Shown here: positions 27,038 to 35,006 of the stretch, one piece after another | Layout: the number at the start of each line of letters is the position of its first letter | Numbering within the stretch: the first letter of the stretch is position 1 | Assembly: GCA_022226935.1 (NCBI GenBank) | Contig: CP092081.1 | Coordinates: 792,734 to 856,733, forward strand | Origin: Nitrospira sp. | GTDB lineage: Bacteria > Nitrospirota > Nitrospiria > Nitrospirales > Nitrospiraceae | Direction of reading: 5' to 3' | DNA: 64,000 nucleotides | The notes under the pieces: model-generated | Seen by the model: the letters and a program-made list of their open reading frames with translations, nothing else | Told to the model about the DNA's origin: nothing | Database searches by the model: none | Program-made: the position numbers and the translations under genes

Positions 27038-27475
27038 TTACTGAACCGTGATGGAACCTTGCGTGTCAGCCATGGTCGTCCGCGTATCGCTCGACGGCCT
27101 GACCGAATACCTCACGGTGCCCACCCGGCTGAAACACAGGCCTGCGGTGTCATTACTTGCCAGGGTGGTGGAATTATCGACGCCCATCCCCAGCGCCTTG
27201 GAGAATCCGTTCCGGCAAGACACATTGTGTTCCAAGGGTCCGTCGATTGTGACGGTCACGGAGTCCTGTCGCTGATTGATCCAGCGAACCTCGTCCCCCG
27301 CATGTACCGTCAAGGCATCGGGAGTGATCGTATCTTTGATCACGATATTCTTCACCATGCCTGTCTTCGTTCCCGCATCCATTTCTGATCGCGTTTTGGT
27401 CGCGGTCGGCGAACTTGAGCAGGCCGCCAACGACATGAAGGTGAAAGCCAGTAGTGCGTGCATCAGTGTCTTCAT
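27038..27475 (-). CDS. Cupredoxin-fold lipoprotein lacking most copper ligands
   Basis: 145 residues. Lipoprotein signal: hydrophobic stretch then LAAC (lipobox, Cys 18 or so), so it is membrane-anchored in the periplasm. The mature part reads like a plastocyanin/azurin-type barrel: VKNIVIKD, GDEVRWINQ, then a C-terminal TQGSITVQ strand. The residue after the WINQ strand, normally His, is Ser or Thr, and the C-terminal Cys-His-Met ligand loop is not present (VRYSVRPSSDTR). Type-1 copper binding is therefore unlikely. The ATG at 27475 is preceded by AAGGAGGG; longer in-frame extensions have no signal. Promoter module at 27583-27628. Confidence 0.75.
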   Translation of the reverse strand: MKTLMHALLAFTFMSLAACSSSPTATKTRSEMDAGTKTGMVKNIVIKDTITPDALTVHAGDEVRWINQRQDSVTVTIDGPLEHNVSCRNGFSKALGMGVDNSTTLASNDTAGLCFSRVGTVRYSVRPSSDTRTTMADTQGSITVQ

Positions 27476-27582
27476 GGGGTGTGCCCTCCTTGGTAAGATG
27501 AAATGTGAACGTGACGCCAGGGCGACGTTCAACGAATGGTGCGCAATCTTTCCTCCGACGAAGATCATTGCCCCTCATGCTC

Positions 27583-27628
27583 ACAGTACTGACCACCATG
27601 ACGTCTCCGTACTCGGGAAAGCCCCAGT
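27583..27628 (-). promoter_or_regulatory. CTAG-box promoter module for the cupredoxin lipoprotein (possibly bidirectional)
   Basis: The 18-mer at 27611-27628 reads on the minus strand ACTGGGGCTTTCCCGAGT (one mismatch per half). A 22-bp spacer leads to the -10-like TACTGT (27583-27588). On the plus strand TATTGA lies at 27652-27657, so it may also serve the lipoprotein gene to the right. Confidence 0.55.
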
Positions 27629-27662
27629 ATGCGTAGAACGATCGGCTGGTTTATTGATGGAA

Positions 27663-28562
27663 ATGACACGATCGCTCATGCGTAGATTTCACATGATGAA
27701 GACTGCTCTGAGGCCGGACTCCCAGCGGGTCGTAGGCCTCCTGCTGTTGACGCTCGTCATACTGCTGAGCGGCTGTGCCCTTTCCTTCGGCTATCGTCAT
27801 GCTGACTGGCTGATCACCAGGCAACTGGATCACTACCTGGATTTGACGTCGAGTCAACGGCGGCTCGTCAACGCCCGCCTGCAACCCTTGCTTCTGCGGC
27901 ATCGGATAGAAGCGTTGCCGCAGTACGAACAGTTTCTCAAAGATCTCCAGGCGCGCGTCAGCCGGGGATTGACGCCTGAGGACGTCGAATGGACCTTCTC
28001 CTCCTACGATCGGTTTCGGGCGGATCTTTTTGAACGGGCGATTCCGGAAGGAGGGCAGTTGGCCACGCTCTTGAAAGACAAACAAATCACGTATCTCGAG
28101 CGAGTGTTCCAAAAGGAGGAAGATCACGCGGACCACCTGGCGCAAGGCCCCGCTTCCGCTCGCCTCGATGAACGAACCAGAAAAGGGATGACGATGGCTG
28201 AGGAGTGGCTGGGACCTCTCAGCCGAGAACAATCCGCTCGGCTTCGCGGCATGATTTTGGTCTTGCCTGATAGTCAGCCCGCGTGGTGGCAGTATCGGCG
28301 GCAGCGCCATGAAGAGGTGCTGGCCTTGCTCCGCACCCCCTCGTCGGCCGACCACATCGCGGGCACGTTACGCCAACTCTTCATCCATGCTGATCAGACG
28401 GCCCCGACCGGCTATCTCAAGATGATGACGGAGATGCGCGCGGCTCTGACTCGCCTGGTGCTGGAGGTCGATCGCATGCTGACACCGATTCAACGACGCC
28501 ACGTGCTCCTCTCGATCCAGAAGGTGATCGACGAGCTGCACGCATTCACGCGCACCTCTTGA
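27663..28562 (+). CDS. DUF6279-like lipoprotein
   Basis: About 299 residues. A basic N-terminus and hydrophobic helix end in LLSGC, a lipobox. The mature protein is almost all helical and rich in Arg/Leu/Gln, starting FGYRHADWLITRQLDHYLDL, a pattern I associate with the DUF6279 lipoproteins, whose function is unknown. The start is uncertain: in-frame ATGs at 27657, 27663, 27678, 27693 and 27696 all precede the signal sequence and none has a strong ribosome site. If the plus-strand -10 at 27652 is used, a start at 27693 is more likely. It is followed by a convergent 26-codon gene that touches its end. Confidence 0.7.
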   Translation: MTRSLMRRFHMMKTALRPDSQRVVGLLLLTLVILLSGCALSFGYRHADWLITRQLDHYLDLTSSQRRLVNARLQPLLLRHRIEALPQYEQFLKDLQARVSRGLTPEDVEWTFSSYDRFRADLFERAIPEGGQLATLLKDKQITYLERVFQKEEDHADHLAQGPASARLDERTRKGMTMAEEWLGPLSREQSARLRGMILVLPDSQPAWWQYRRQRHEEVLALLRTPSSADHIAGTLRQLFIHADQTAPTGYLKMMTEMRAALTRLVLEVDRMLTPIQRRHVLLSIQKVIDELHAFTRTS

Positions 28563-28643
28563 TCAGAAGTGGACCACTCCGAACAGCCACAGCAACAGAA
28601 TCAAACTCACCGGTACGCCAAGCAGCCATAAGATAATCGGCAT
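28563..28643 (-). CDS. 26-residue hydrophobic membrane peptide
   Basis: A short ORF that begins MPIILWLLGVPVSL and ends in VVHF: one membrane helix with almost no soluble part. The ribosome site is excellent (GCGGAGGAG, 8 bases before the ATG at 28643), and a CTAG-box module lies upstream at 28776-28821, which is good evidence that it is a real gene despite its size. Very similar tiny peptides beginning MPIILWLLG are common as unannotated or hypothetical stress-associated ORFs in other bacteria, from memory rather than a search. The likely location is the inner membrane; function unknown. Confidence 0.7.
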   Translation of the reverse strand: MPIILWLLGVPVSLILLLWLFGVVHF

Positions 28644-28775
28644 GGCCTTTCTCCTCCGCCTACACGAGCCTGTGGAAAAAATCGGAAGGGAAAGGCACCG
28701 AATTGGATTCGATACCCCTCGCCTTCCGATAGAGCGGACATTCCCGGACGGATGGAAATGTGCGCTGCTAGCCTC

Positions 28776-28821
28776 ACGATGCAGTGGAACGGCGTGGGGC
28801 GCTACTAGGAGAAGCCCTTGA
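28776..28821 (-). promoter_or_regulatory. CTAG-box promoter module for the 26-residue peptide gene
   Basis: The 18-mer at 28804-28821 reads on the minus strand TCAAGGGCTTCTCCTAGT. A 22-bp spacer leads to the -10-like CATCGT (28776-28781, weaker first base). The leader to the start at 28643 is about 125 bp and contains no other ORF. Confidence 0.55.
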
Positions 28822-28878
28822 GCGACCTTTTCTGCGTTGAGGCGAAAAAGGAGGCCTCATGCGGCTTCGTCTGGGGAC

Positions 28879-30609
28879 TTACGCCGGCTCAATGCCGCCG
28901 GCAGGGACCGTGTATTGTTCTTCAATGGCCGCGCGGATCAGCCTCCGGCTTTCATCAGCCGGAAGATCCGATCGGCTTTCAATCTCCCGGACTTCTTTTG
29001 AGAGCGCTTCGTCTTTGATCATCTCGCTGATCCACGTGGAGTAATCATGCGCCCTGAGGTGATATTGCCACGTGTGTTCATCGACGCCTTCGCCGAGTTG
29101 CATAAAGAGCAACAGATTTTGCGCCCGCAAATTCAATTGCCCCGCCGGACCTCTGAAATAGAAGCTGCGGTCAGGAGGCAGTTCGCCTTCCGCATATTTT
29201 CGCCTATGTCGCCGGCGCTCGCTGATGCTGGGGGCGAGCTCCAGGACCTCGGGAGCGCCCGTCGAGGTAATGTCCCACATGAGGGTCTGACCACGTTCAA
29301 GGTCAGCGGAGGGCAGGGGAGGAGCTCCCCGGTTCAGCGCGCGGCAAAAGCTTTCGATGGTCTGCCCCGGTGATTGGCCCAACGCAAACACCAGATCCAC
29401 GGTCTTCAGAATCGACGGGTCGATCTGATCGGGGTGAACGGTCACATACAGCACGCCCGTGGAATCCTGCGCGAGACCCGGTGCGGTGGGATTGCCGTCG
29501 CGCGGCAGAAGATGGTGCGATTCATCGATCAGGATCCAATGCGGGCGACCGCTTGCGGCGCGCAGTTCCAAAATCTTGTGGAGAAGACCCAGGAAAAACG
29601 CCGGGCGATCATGTAACGGGAGACCGACCAGGTTCACGACGACATGTGTCTGCGGATTCGCTAACGCCGTGAGGATTTCGGTGAGGCTGGGACCGTTCTG
29701 GGCGGTGCCCAGGATGACCGCTTGTGGGACGTTGTCATAATCCCCTTCGGGGTCAATGACGCAGAGTTGATATCCTTGCTCGCCGAGCCGCTCCAAGAGT
29801 CCGGTGGCAAGCGTCGATTTTCCGCTTCCGGACGTGCCGGCCACGAGAAGGTTCCGCCGACCGAAGGGGAGGATGACTTCGTCTCCGTTGCGTCGCCGTC
29901 CCAGCAGCAGACCGTGCCTGGACACCGTCAGTTCCGACGCCGCCAGATCGTCCGAAAGTAAATCATCGATGATTTCGATGACTCCGCGTCCGTGGTCTCC
30001 GGCGGTGGTACGATCCGCGGTTTCCTTCAGCATCGGGACGGCATTGTCTACGGCCACGCCGTATTCCGATAATGCCAGCATGGCATGGTCGTTTTCTCCA
30101 TCGCCGATGGCCACGGTGTTGTGAGGAGAGAGCTCCAAGCGGGCCAGCGCAGCCGTCAGTCCGGTGGCTTTATTGATGCCGTGCGGGAGCACCATGACGG
30201 CGCCCTTGTTGAAAATGATGCGAAGCTCCAATCCGAGGTCGCGAATGATGTCGAGGATCACAGTTTCATACGGAACCCGTGTGGCGACAATGATATGTCC
30301 GAGGCTGAGATGCTGTACTCCGCGGCGGTTCACCTCCTCCAGAAATGCCGGCCGGGGAGCGGCGGCCAGAAGCGTGATCTCTTTCGTCGCCGGGCGGTAC
30401 AGCACACCGCCGTTTTCTGCCACGACCAATTCGCACAATGAGATCTGGGGAAAAATGTTCAATAACTCGGGCAGGATCCGACCTGTGACGAGAATGAGTT
30501 TTCGGCCGGATGCCACCAGCCGCTCGATCGCGGCGACGGTGTCGGGATATACCGATCCGTCCGATGCCAAGGTCCCGTCGTAATCTGCTGCCAAAGCAAG
30601 GTAACGCAT
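28879..30609 (-). CDS. HAD-family phosphatase fused to HerA/DUF87-like P-loop ATPase
   Basis: 576 residues. The N-terminal half is a Cof-type (HAD-IIB) phosphatase: AADYDGTLASDG (nucleophile and acid Asp), ILVTGR (motif II), a Lys in FNKGAV or INKATG, and AIGDGENDHAML (motif IV). From about residue 225 comes an FtsK/HerA-like ATPase: Walker A GTSGSGKST, IDPEGDYD, Walker B WILIDESHHLLP, and a later arginine/sensor region. The C-terminal 110 residues are helical (PDRSFYFRGPAGQLNLRAQN onward). Such a fusion of a small-molecule phosphatase with a translocase-like ATPase is odd and its function is unknown. The start at 30609 is preceded by GGAAGGACG; the longer frame from 30666 would overlap the predicted leader. 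Promoter module at 30650-30695. Confidence 0.85.
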   Translation of the reverse strand: MRYLALAADYDGTLASDGSVYPDTVAAIERLVASGRKLILVTGRILPELLNIFPQISLCELVVAENGGVLYRPATKEITLLAAAPRPAFLEEVNRRGVQHLSLGHIIVATRVPYETVILDIIRDLGLELRIIFNKGAVMVLPHGINKATGLTAALARLELSPHNTVAIGDGENDHAMLALSEYGVAVDNAVPMLKETADRTTAGDHGRGVIEIIDDLLSDDLAASELTVSRHGLLLGRRRNGDEVILPFGRRNLLVAGTSGSGKSTLATGLLERLGEQGYQLCVIDPEGDYDNVPQAVILGTAQNGPSLTEILTALANPQTHVVVNLVGLPLHDRPAFFLGLLHKILELRAASGRPHWILIDESHHLLPRDGNPTAPGLAQDSTGVLYVTVHPDQIDPSILKTVDLVFALGQSPGQTIESFCRALNRGAPPLPSADLERGQTLMWDITSTGAPEVLELAPSISERRRHRRKYAEGELPPDRSFYFRGPAGQLNLRAQNLLLFMQLGEGVDEHTWQYHLRAHDYSTWISEMIKDEALSKEVREIESRSDLPADESRRLIRAAIEEQYTVPAGGIEPA

Positions 30610-30649
30610 CTTTACGTCCTTCCCGAATGATTCCAGTGACACATTGCGA

Positions 30650-30695
30650 TGTATACAAGCTTCCATCAGCCAGTGGAGCTAGGAAGGAGCCTAGG
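30650..30695 (-). promoter_or_regulatory. CTAG-box promoter module for the HAD-ATPase gene
   Basis: The 18-mer at 30678-30695 reads on the minus strand CCTAGGCTCCTTCCTAGC (two intact cores). A 22-bp spacer leads to the -10-like TATACA (30650-30655), the best -10 in the set. A poor -10 (CATGCT, 30717-30722) also lies to its right at similar spacing and could serve the 30740 gene. Confidence 0.8.
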
Positions 30696-30739
30696 GAGAT
30701 TCCGAGTCGGCGGGCACATGCTTTCATGCCAGAAAAAAG

Positions 30740-31735
30740 ATGAGTGATTATCCAATGAGTTATAAGGGTAGGATAGGCCTGATCGGCGGATGGTGCGCCC
30801 TTTTCCTGATCTCCGGATCGATCGGTGGATGCACCACGGTGCTTGCTCCCACTCATCAGGGAGCAGCGAACGAATCCAGCCAACGCTGCGCGCCTGCCAT
30901 GGCCAAGCGGGCCAAAACAGCGCTCGCTGCGGGGAGCCAGGCCTCCGTGACACCCAGCATCGCGACTCTGTCGAGATTCAGTGCCGATGCCTTAGAAGTG
31001 GCGGAGGTAGCAGGCGTTGTCCCGTTGCTCAATCACGTTGCCGAGACATCTCGGCAGGATCCTCTGGCATCAATGAGGTTTCGCCAGCGACTGACGGAAC
31101 TGCTTCTGCTGACCCTCTTCGAGATCACGTCGACAACGGCGGAGCTCACCTGCGAGCGTGATCGTGCCGATCAAGTGGCGGACCGCATCGATGAGATCGA
31201 TGGCGCGCGCGTGAAGCGCTTGACGATCGCATCCATTCTCTTTGGGGGAATTGCCGGTATCGTCTCGGGAGGTATCGGTCTGGCCGCCGGCGCAAGCGTC
31301 GGGGGGGAAGCGGCGGATGTGGCCGGAGGCGTCCTGGCTTCCTGGTTCGGAGTCTCCGCCTTGTTCACCCATTCGGATGTGGATTTCCGCCATGATCGCA
31401 ACGTGCTCCAGGAAATCTGGGATGACCCTCCGGAACCGCGTCTCTTTTCTCCCACTATCTGGCGGTATTTGCATCGAGCGCATGACGGGAAAAAGGTCCC
31501 GCGCGAGCAGGTGCTCGATTCCTGGCACCAGGCGGGCAGACTGGGGGAGAACGGGTCACCCGACGAGCAGGAACGGCGCCGCTTGTTTTTCGGCACAGGC
31601 GGCCGGTACGGGGCGGCGGAATTACACGCGCGCGCGTCTATGCTGGAGACGTTGGAAGCCTCCATCCGGCTACTCTATGAACAATTGGAAGTGCTGATGC
31701 GCGAAATTGCCGAGGAGACAGCCGACATCTCTTGA
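30740..31735 (+). CDS. Lipoprotein with a glycine-rich membrane segment
   Basis: 331 residues, no family recognised. The N-terminal signal ends ISGSIGGC (lipobox), so an outer- or inner-membrane lipoprotein is likely. A helical middle (residues about 55-145) precedes a Gly/Ala-rich hydrophobic segment (about 150-195, GGIAGIVSGGIGLAAGASVGG) of the glycine-zipper type. A second helical part with conserved-looking Asp/His (FTHSDVDFRHDRNVLQEIWD) runs to the end. The ATG at 30740 has only an A-rich upstream sequence; an ATG at 30755 is possible. It is followed 34 bp later by the iron-permease-family gene on the same strand. Confidence 0.7.
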   Translation: MSDYPMSYKGRIGLIGGWCALFLISGSIGGCTTVLAPTHQGAANESSQRCAPAMAKRAKTALAAGSQASVTPSIATLSRFSADALEVAEVAGVVPLLNHVAETSRQDPLASMRFRQRLTELLLLTLFEITSTTAELTCERDRADQVADRIDEIDGARVKRLTIASILFGGIAGIVSGGIGLAAGASVGGEAADVAGGVLASWFGVSALFTHSDVDFRHDRNVLQEIWDDPPEPRLFSPTIWRYLHRAHDGKKVPREQVLDSWHQAGRLGENGSPDEQERRRLFFGTGGRYGAAELHARASMLETLEASIRLLYEQLEVLMREIAEETADIS

Positions 31736-31769
31736 GCCCCCATCATAGGAACCTGATAGGAGCCTGCCC

Positions 31770-32210
31770 ATGTTTTCCAAACAGACCAAGACTCGGGACT
31801 CGGGGTTGTTCTCCCGTTTTGCGAATGAGGCTTCGCGAGCGGTGGGCAGCGGCGCCGCTTTTGGGGCCGCGATCGGAGTGGTGATGGTGTGGAGCCTGTC
31901 AGGACCGTTGTTCGAGTATAGCGATACCTGGCAGCTGGTCATCAACACAGGGACTACCATCGTCACCTTCCTGATGGTCTTTCTGATTCAGAATACGCAG
32001 AATCGGGATAGCGCTGCCACGCAGTTGAAACTCGATGAACTGATTCGCTCCACCCGCGGTGCTCATAATGCCCTGCTGGATCTGGAGAAACTCAGTGCGA
32101 AAGATCTCGAGGACATTCGAATGTTATATCAGAAGCTGGCAGACCGGGCCCGGCGTGAAAAGAAAGGCGGATGGGAAGATACGGATACGCCGGAGCTCAA
32201 CAAGGTGTAA
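31770..32210 (+). CDS. Low-affinity iron permease-family membrane protein
   Basis: 146 residues. It matches the small bacterial members of the low-affinity iron permease family (PF04120): an N-terminal FSRFANEASRAVGSG stretch, a first membrane helix (about 28-48), a second helix (about 60-78) with TIVTFLMVFLIQNTQNRDSAA, then LKLDELIR and a charged C-terminus. Bacterial members are usually one-unit proteins of this size, and real iron transport by them is not established. The ATG at 31770 has AGGAG nine bases upstream. Same strand as the 30740 lipoprotein; converges with the FAD/Rieske gene with 6 bases between stops. Confidence 0.85.
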   Translation: MFSKQTKTRDSGLFSRFANEASRAVGSGAAFGAAIGVVMVWSLSGPLFEYSDTWQLVINTGTTIVTFLMVFLIQNTQNRDSAATQLKLDELIRSTRGAHNALLDLEKLSAKDLEDIRMLYQKLADRARREKKGGWEDTDTPELNKV

Positions 32211-32216
32211 GGCCGG

Positions 32217-33770
32217 TCAAGGAGCCATCCTCTCCTTCCGCTTGACGGGCGCGAGATCACTGATGGCAGGTCCGTTCAACACCTTCCCGAAGCGATCGAA
32301 GCGCGAGCCATGACAAGGGCAATCCCAGGTGTGTTCGGAATGGTTCCAGGACACAATACAGTTGAGGTGAGGACAGACGGCCGAACAGGTGTGCAGCGCT
32401 CCGTCGGCGTCGCGATAGGCCGCGATTTTTGTGAGGCCGTCTCTTAGGACCGCGCCCTGATCGTTGGCGATATCTTCTTCCCGTTCGACGTCCCCCTTCG
32501 TCACCCAATCGGTATATTGCGCCACCACATTCAGTGACTCGCGCACAAATTCTCCCATCGCCTTCACCGGTTGGCGGGAAGGATTATAGAGAGACGCCCA
32601 AGCGGAGTCTCGGCCCATGATGAGATCCGTGAGGAGCAGGGCGGCAATGGTTCCGTGGGTCATACCCATTCCGCAGTCACCAGTCGCAATGTAGATATTG
32701 TCGGCGTCGCCCGGATTCCTGCCGATGAACGCCAAGCCATCGACCGTTTCCATCACTTGCCCCGACCATCGATAGGTGACCGCCCCCATGGCGGGGAAAT
32801 GTTCGCGGGCCCAGGCTTCCAGACGGCCATAGCGGATCTCGGCATCGTCGGCCTGCCCGGCCTTGTGGTCTTCGCCGCCGACGATGAGGAGACATTCTGC
32901 ACGCCCGCCAGGCAACGAATGGCGCTGGGTCCGCACATAATGATAGGGATCCTGCGTATCCCACCACAAGGCTTGCTCGATGGCGTCGGCAGGTATCGGC
33001 GCTCCGATGACATAGGTGATATAGGCCGCCTGTTTGGTATGAATGGTCACCATGTTATTGATGGGCGTATTGGTGGCGACGACGACGGCATCCGCCGTGA
33101 CGACGCAGCCTTGACTCGTTTCCACCCGCGCTTGTTTGCCGCTTTCCACCTTGGTGACATGCGCGCCGGTGAAAGCGCGACATCCGCCCTTCCGGAGGGC
33201 CCGTACGAGGCCGGCCATATATTTGAGCGGGTGAAATTGAGCCTGATGCGGAAATCGCAGGCAGGGGCTGTTCAGGGATAGGGGGCCGGGAAGTTGGGCG
33301 ACATGTTCGACTTCGGTCAGACCTGCCCGCAAGACGGCCATCCATTCGTCTTTGATGCGCTGGGCGTCGTCCGGAGAAGCCGCGCACAGATATCCGTCTA
33401 CGCGCATAAAGTCACAGGCGATGTCGGCTTCCTGAGCCGTCTGTTCGATCCAATCGATGGCTGCCGTATGGCTTTGCGCAGCCAGGCGGGCGCCTGATCG
33501 ACCGTGTAACCGTTCGATCTCCACATACCCGGAGTCGATCGCGTTCGAGAGGTGCGCGGTGGTTCGTTCGGTCATCCCGCTGCCCGGTTGACTGTCATCC
33601 AACAGGATTACGGATCGGCCTTCCTTCATCAAGCAATAGGCCGTCGTCACGCCGGCAATCCCGGCGCCGACCACGCAGACATCGGCATGGGCGCCCGTGG
33701 ATAGGGGCGGTAGGTGAGGGATGTCTTCGGACATCCAGAGAGAAACAGTGCGTCCAGGTTCATCATGCAT
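32217..33770 (-). CDS. FAD-dependent (DAO-type) oxidoreductase with C-terminal Rieske domain
   Basis: 517 residues. The N-terminal Rossmann motif is VVGAGIAGVTTAYCL, and a DAO-type FAD/substrate domain extends to about residue 390 (YIATGDCGMGMTHGT as FAD-binding C-terminal motif). From about 430 a Rieske [2Fe-2S] domain follows with CPHLNC and CPCHGSRF, giving two Cys and two His ligands. The N-terminus is a short extension without export signal, so the enzyme is cytosolic. Such DAO-Rieske proteins occur widely in stress or catabolic clusters; the substrate is unknown. The ATG at 33770 follows AAGGAG. Promoter module at 33829-33874. Confidence 0.9.
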   Translation of the reverse strand: MHDEPGRTVSLWMSEDIPHLPPLSTGAHADVCVVGAGIAGVTTAYCLMKEGRSVILLDDSQPGSGMTERTTAHLSNAIDSGYVEIERLHGRSGARLAAQSHTAAIDWIEQTAQEADIACDFMRVDGYLCAASPDDAQRIKDEWMAVLRAGLTEVEHVAQLPGPLSLNSPCLRFPHQAQFHPLKYMAGLVRALRKGGCRAFTGAHVTKVESGKQARVETSQGCVVTADAVVVATNTPINNMVTIHTKQAAYITYVIGAPIPADAIEQALWWDTQDPYHYVRTQRHSLPGGRAECLLIVGGEDHKAGQADDAEIRYGRLEAWAREHFPAMGAVTYRWSGQVMETVDGLAFIGRNPGDADNIYIATGDCGMGMTHGTIAALLLTDLIMGRDSAWASLYNPSRQPVKAMGEFVRESLNVVAQYTDWVTKGDVEREEDIANDQGAVLRDGLTKIAAYRDADGALHTCSAVCPHLNCIVSWNHSEHTWDCPCHGSRFDRFGKVLNGPAISDLAPVKRKERMAP

Positions 33771-33828
33771 GGGGGACTCCTTGCGATGGCGCGCAGAAGG
33801 CAGGCAGCGGCCTCATGAATATGGGCCC

Positions 33829-33874
33829 AGCCTATCGGGAAGCCCTGGAGATAACAGCTAGGGAGGGGCCTAGT
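33829..33874 (-). promoter_or_regulatory. CTAG-box promoter module for the FAD/Rieske gene (possibly bidirectional)
   Basis: The 18-mer at 33857-33874 reads on the minus strand ACTAGGCCCCTCCCTAGC (two intact cores). A 22-bp spacer leads to the -10-like TAGGCT (33829-33834). On the plus side only GATGAT (33897-33902) is found at the same spacing, so a role for the Ku operon is uncertain. Confidence 0.75.
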
Positions 33875-33911
33875 TGTCGAGTCGTACGAGTGAAGGGATG
33901 ATTCGACCTTG

Positions 33912-34100
33912 ATGGTTTGTCCATACGATTGTCATTTCTGCGCCGATCCAAGCTGCCGCGTGGATGGGTGCCGACTTGTAGAGGCCACGATGTTGCTCAT
34001 CTGCGACGAATGCGGAGAACCGGCACTGTGCCTCAACTGTGCGCGACTATGCGTCGCTTGTGTTCAGGCATCGCCGCCGCATCCTTCCCCTAGATCATAG
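33912..34100 (+). CDS. Small cysteine-rich zinc-ribbon-like protein
   Basis: 62 residues with 11 cysteines in CxxxCxxC, CDEC, CLNC and CVAC arrangements (MVCPYDCHFC at the start), so one or two zinc or Fe-S sites are likely. It ends 7 bases before the Ku start, on the same strand, and may be translated with it. The ATG at 33912 is preferred to a TTG three bases upstream; the ribosome site is weak (GAAGGGATG about 12 bases up). No family recognised. The composition is far from random, which supports coding. Confidence 0.5.
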   Translation: MVCPYDCHFCADPSCRVDGCRLVEATMLLICDECGEPALCLNCARLCVACVQASPPHPSPRS

Positions 34101-34107
34101 GTGCCTC

Positions 34108-34968
34108 ATGCCACGTTCCCTTTGGAAAGGATCGATCAGTTTTGGCCTGGTCAATATTCCGGTGGTGCTGTACTCCGCCGAAAACCGGAACAGTTTCGAC
34201 TTAACCCTGTTAGACCGGCGAGATATGAAGCCGGTCGGGTTCAAACGCTACAACAAGGAGAGCGGCAAAGAAGTCACCTGGGATCAGATCGTCAAAGGAT
34301 ATGAGTACGACAAGAATCGGTATGTCGTGCTGACCGATGAGGATTTCAAGCGCGCCAATGTCGAAGCGACGCAAACCATCGACATCGTCAATTTCGTGCG
34401 GGCCGAAGAGATCGCCCCGACGTCGTTTGAGACGCCGTATTATCTCGCGCCGGATAAGCATGGTCAAAAAGGTTATGCGCTCTTGCGGGAGACGTTGAAA
34501 AAGACCGGGAAGGCGGCCATTGCCACCGTCGTGATTCGCACCAGGCAATACATTGCGGCCTTGATTCCTTGGAGCGAGATGATCGTGCTGAATACGCTGC
34601 GGTATGCCAACGAAATCCGTTCCAGCAAGGAGCTCGATTTGCCCGTCAAGCATGAGAAGTCGGCGCATGTGACACCACGCGAAGTGGACATGGCCATGAA
34701 ACTCGTGGAGGAAATGTCCGAACCCTGGAAACCCGAACGCTACAAAGATACCTATCATGAAGATTTGATGCGGCTGATCGAAAAACGCATCAAGGCCGGT
34801 AAAACGGAAGTGGTCACTTCACCAGATAAAGACGAAGGAGGCGAGAAGCCTGGTCGCGCGAAGGTGGTGGATTTGATGGCTCTTCTCAAGCGCAGTGTTC
34901 AACAGTCCGGTCATTCCAAACACCCTGCTCGTGAGAAGGAGCGCTCGCCTCGGCGCAAGAGCGCATGA
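34108..34968 (+). CDS. ku: Ku DNA end-binding protein
   Basis: 286 residues, typical for bacterial Ku (core beta-barrel ring and short C-terminal tail). It starts MPRSLWKGSISFGLVNIPV and shows YYLAPDKHGQKGYALLRE and GYEY as in the family. The C-terminal tail is Lys/Arg-rich (KEKERSPRRKSA region), which in bacteria recruits LigD and binds DNA. Ku homodimers thread onto double-strand ends for non-homologous end joining. The ATG at 34108 follows AGGTG; longer frames do not align. It is followed by TreZ, whose coding frame begins within the Ku stop region. LigD is not adjacent here but lies 14 kb away at 48860. Confidence 0.97.
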   Translation: MPRSLWKGSISFGLVNIPVVLYSAENRNSFDLTLLDRRDMKPVGFKRYNKESGKEVTWDQIVKGYEYDKNRYVVLTDEDFKRANVEATQTIDIVNFVRAEEIAPTSFETPYYLAPDKHGQKGYALLRETLKKTGKAAIATVVIRTRQYIAALIPWSEMIVLNTLRYANEIRSSKELDLPVKHEKSAHVTPREVDMAMKLVEEMSEPWKPERYKDTYHEDLMRLIEKRIKAGKTEVVTSPDKDEGGEKPGRAKVVDLMALLKRSVQQSGHSKHPAREKERSPRRKSA

Positions 34969-35006
34969 CCTCAGTCAGATTGACCATAGACAGCGGAGGG
35001 GTTGAG

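Noticed and set aside
27276-27656. N-terminal extension of the DUF6279-like lipoprotein by about 127 codons
   Set aside because: It runs antisense through the cupredoxin gene and its promoter, and would bury the lipoprotein signal inside the protein.
28818-29044. Short plus-strand frames opposite the end of the HAD-ATPase gene
   Set aside because: They are antisense to a well supported gene and have no recognisable product.
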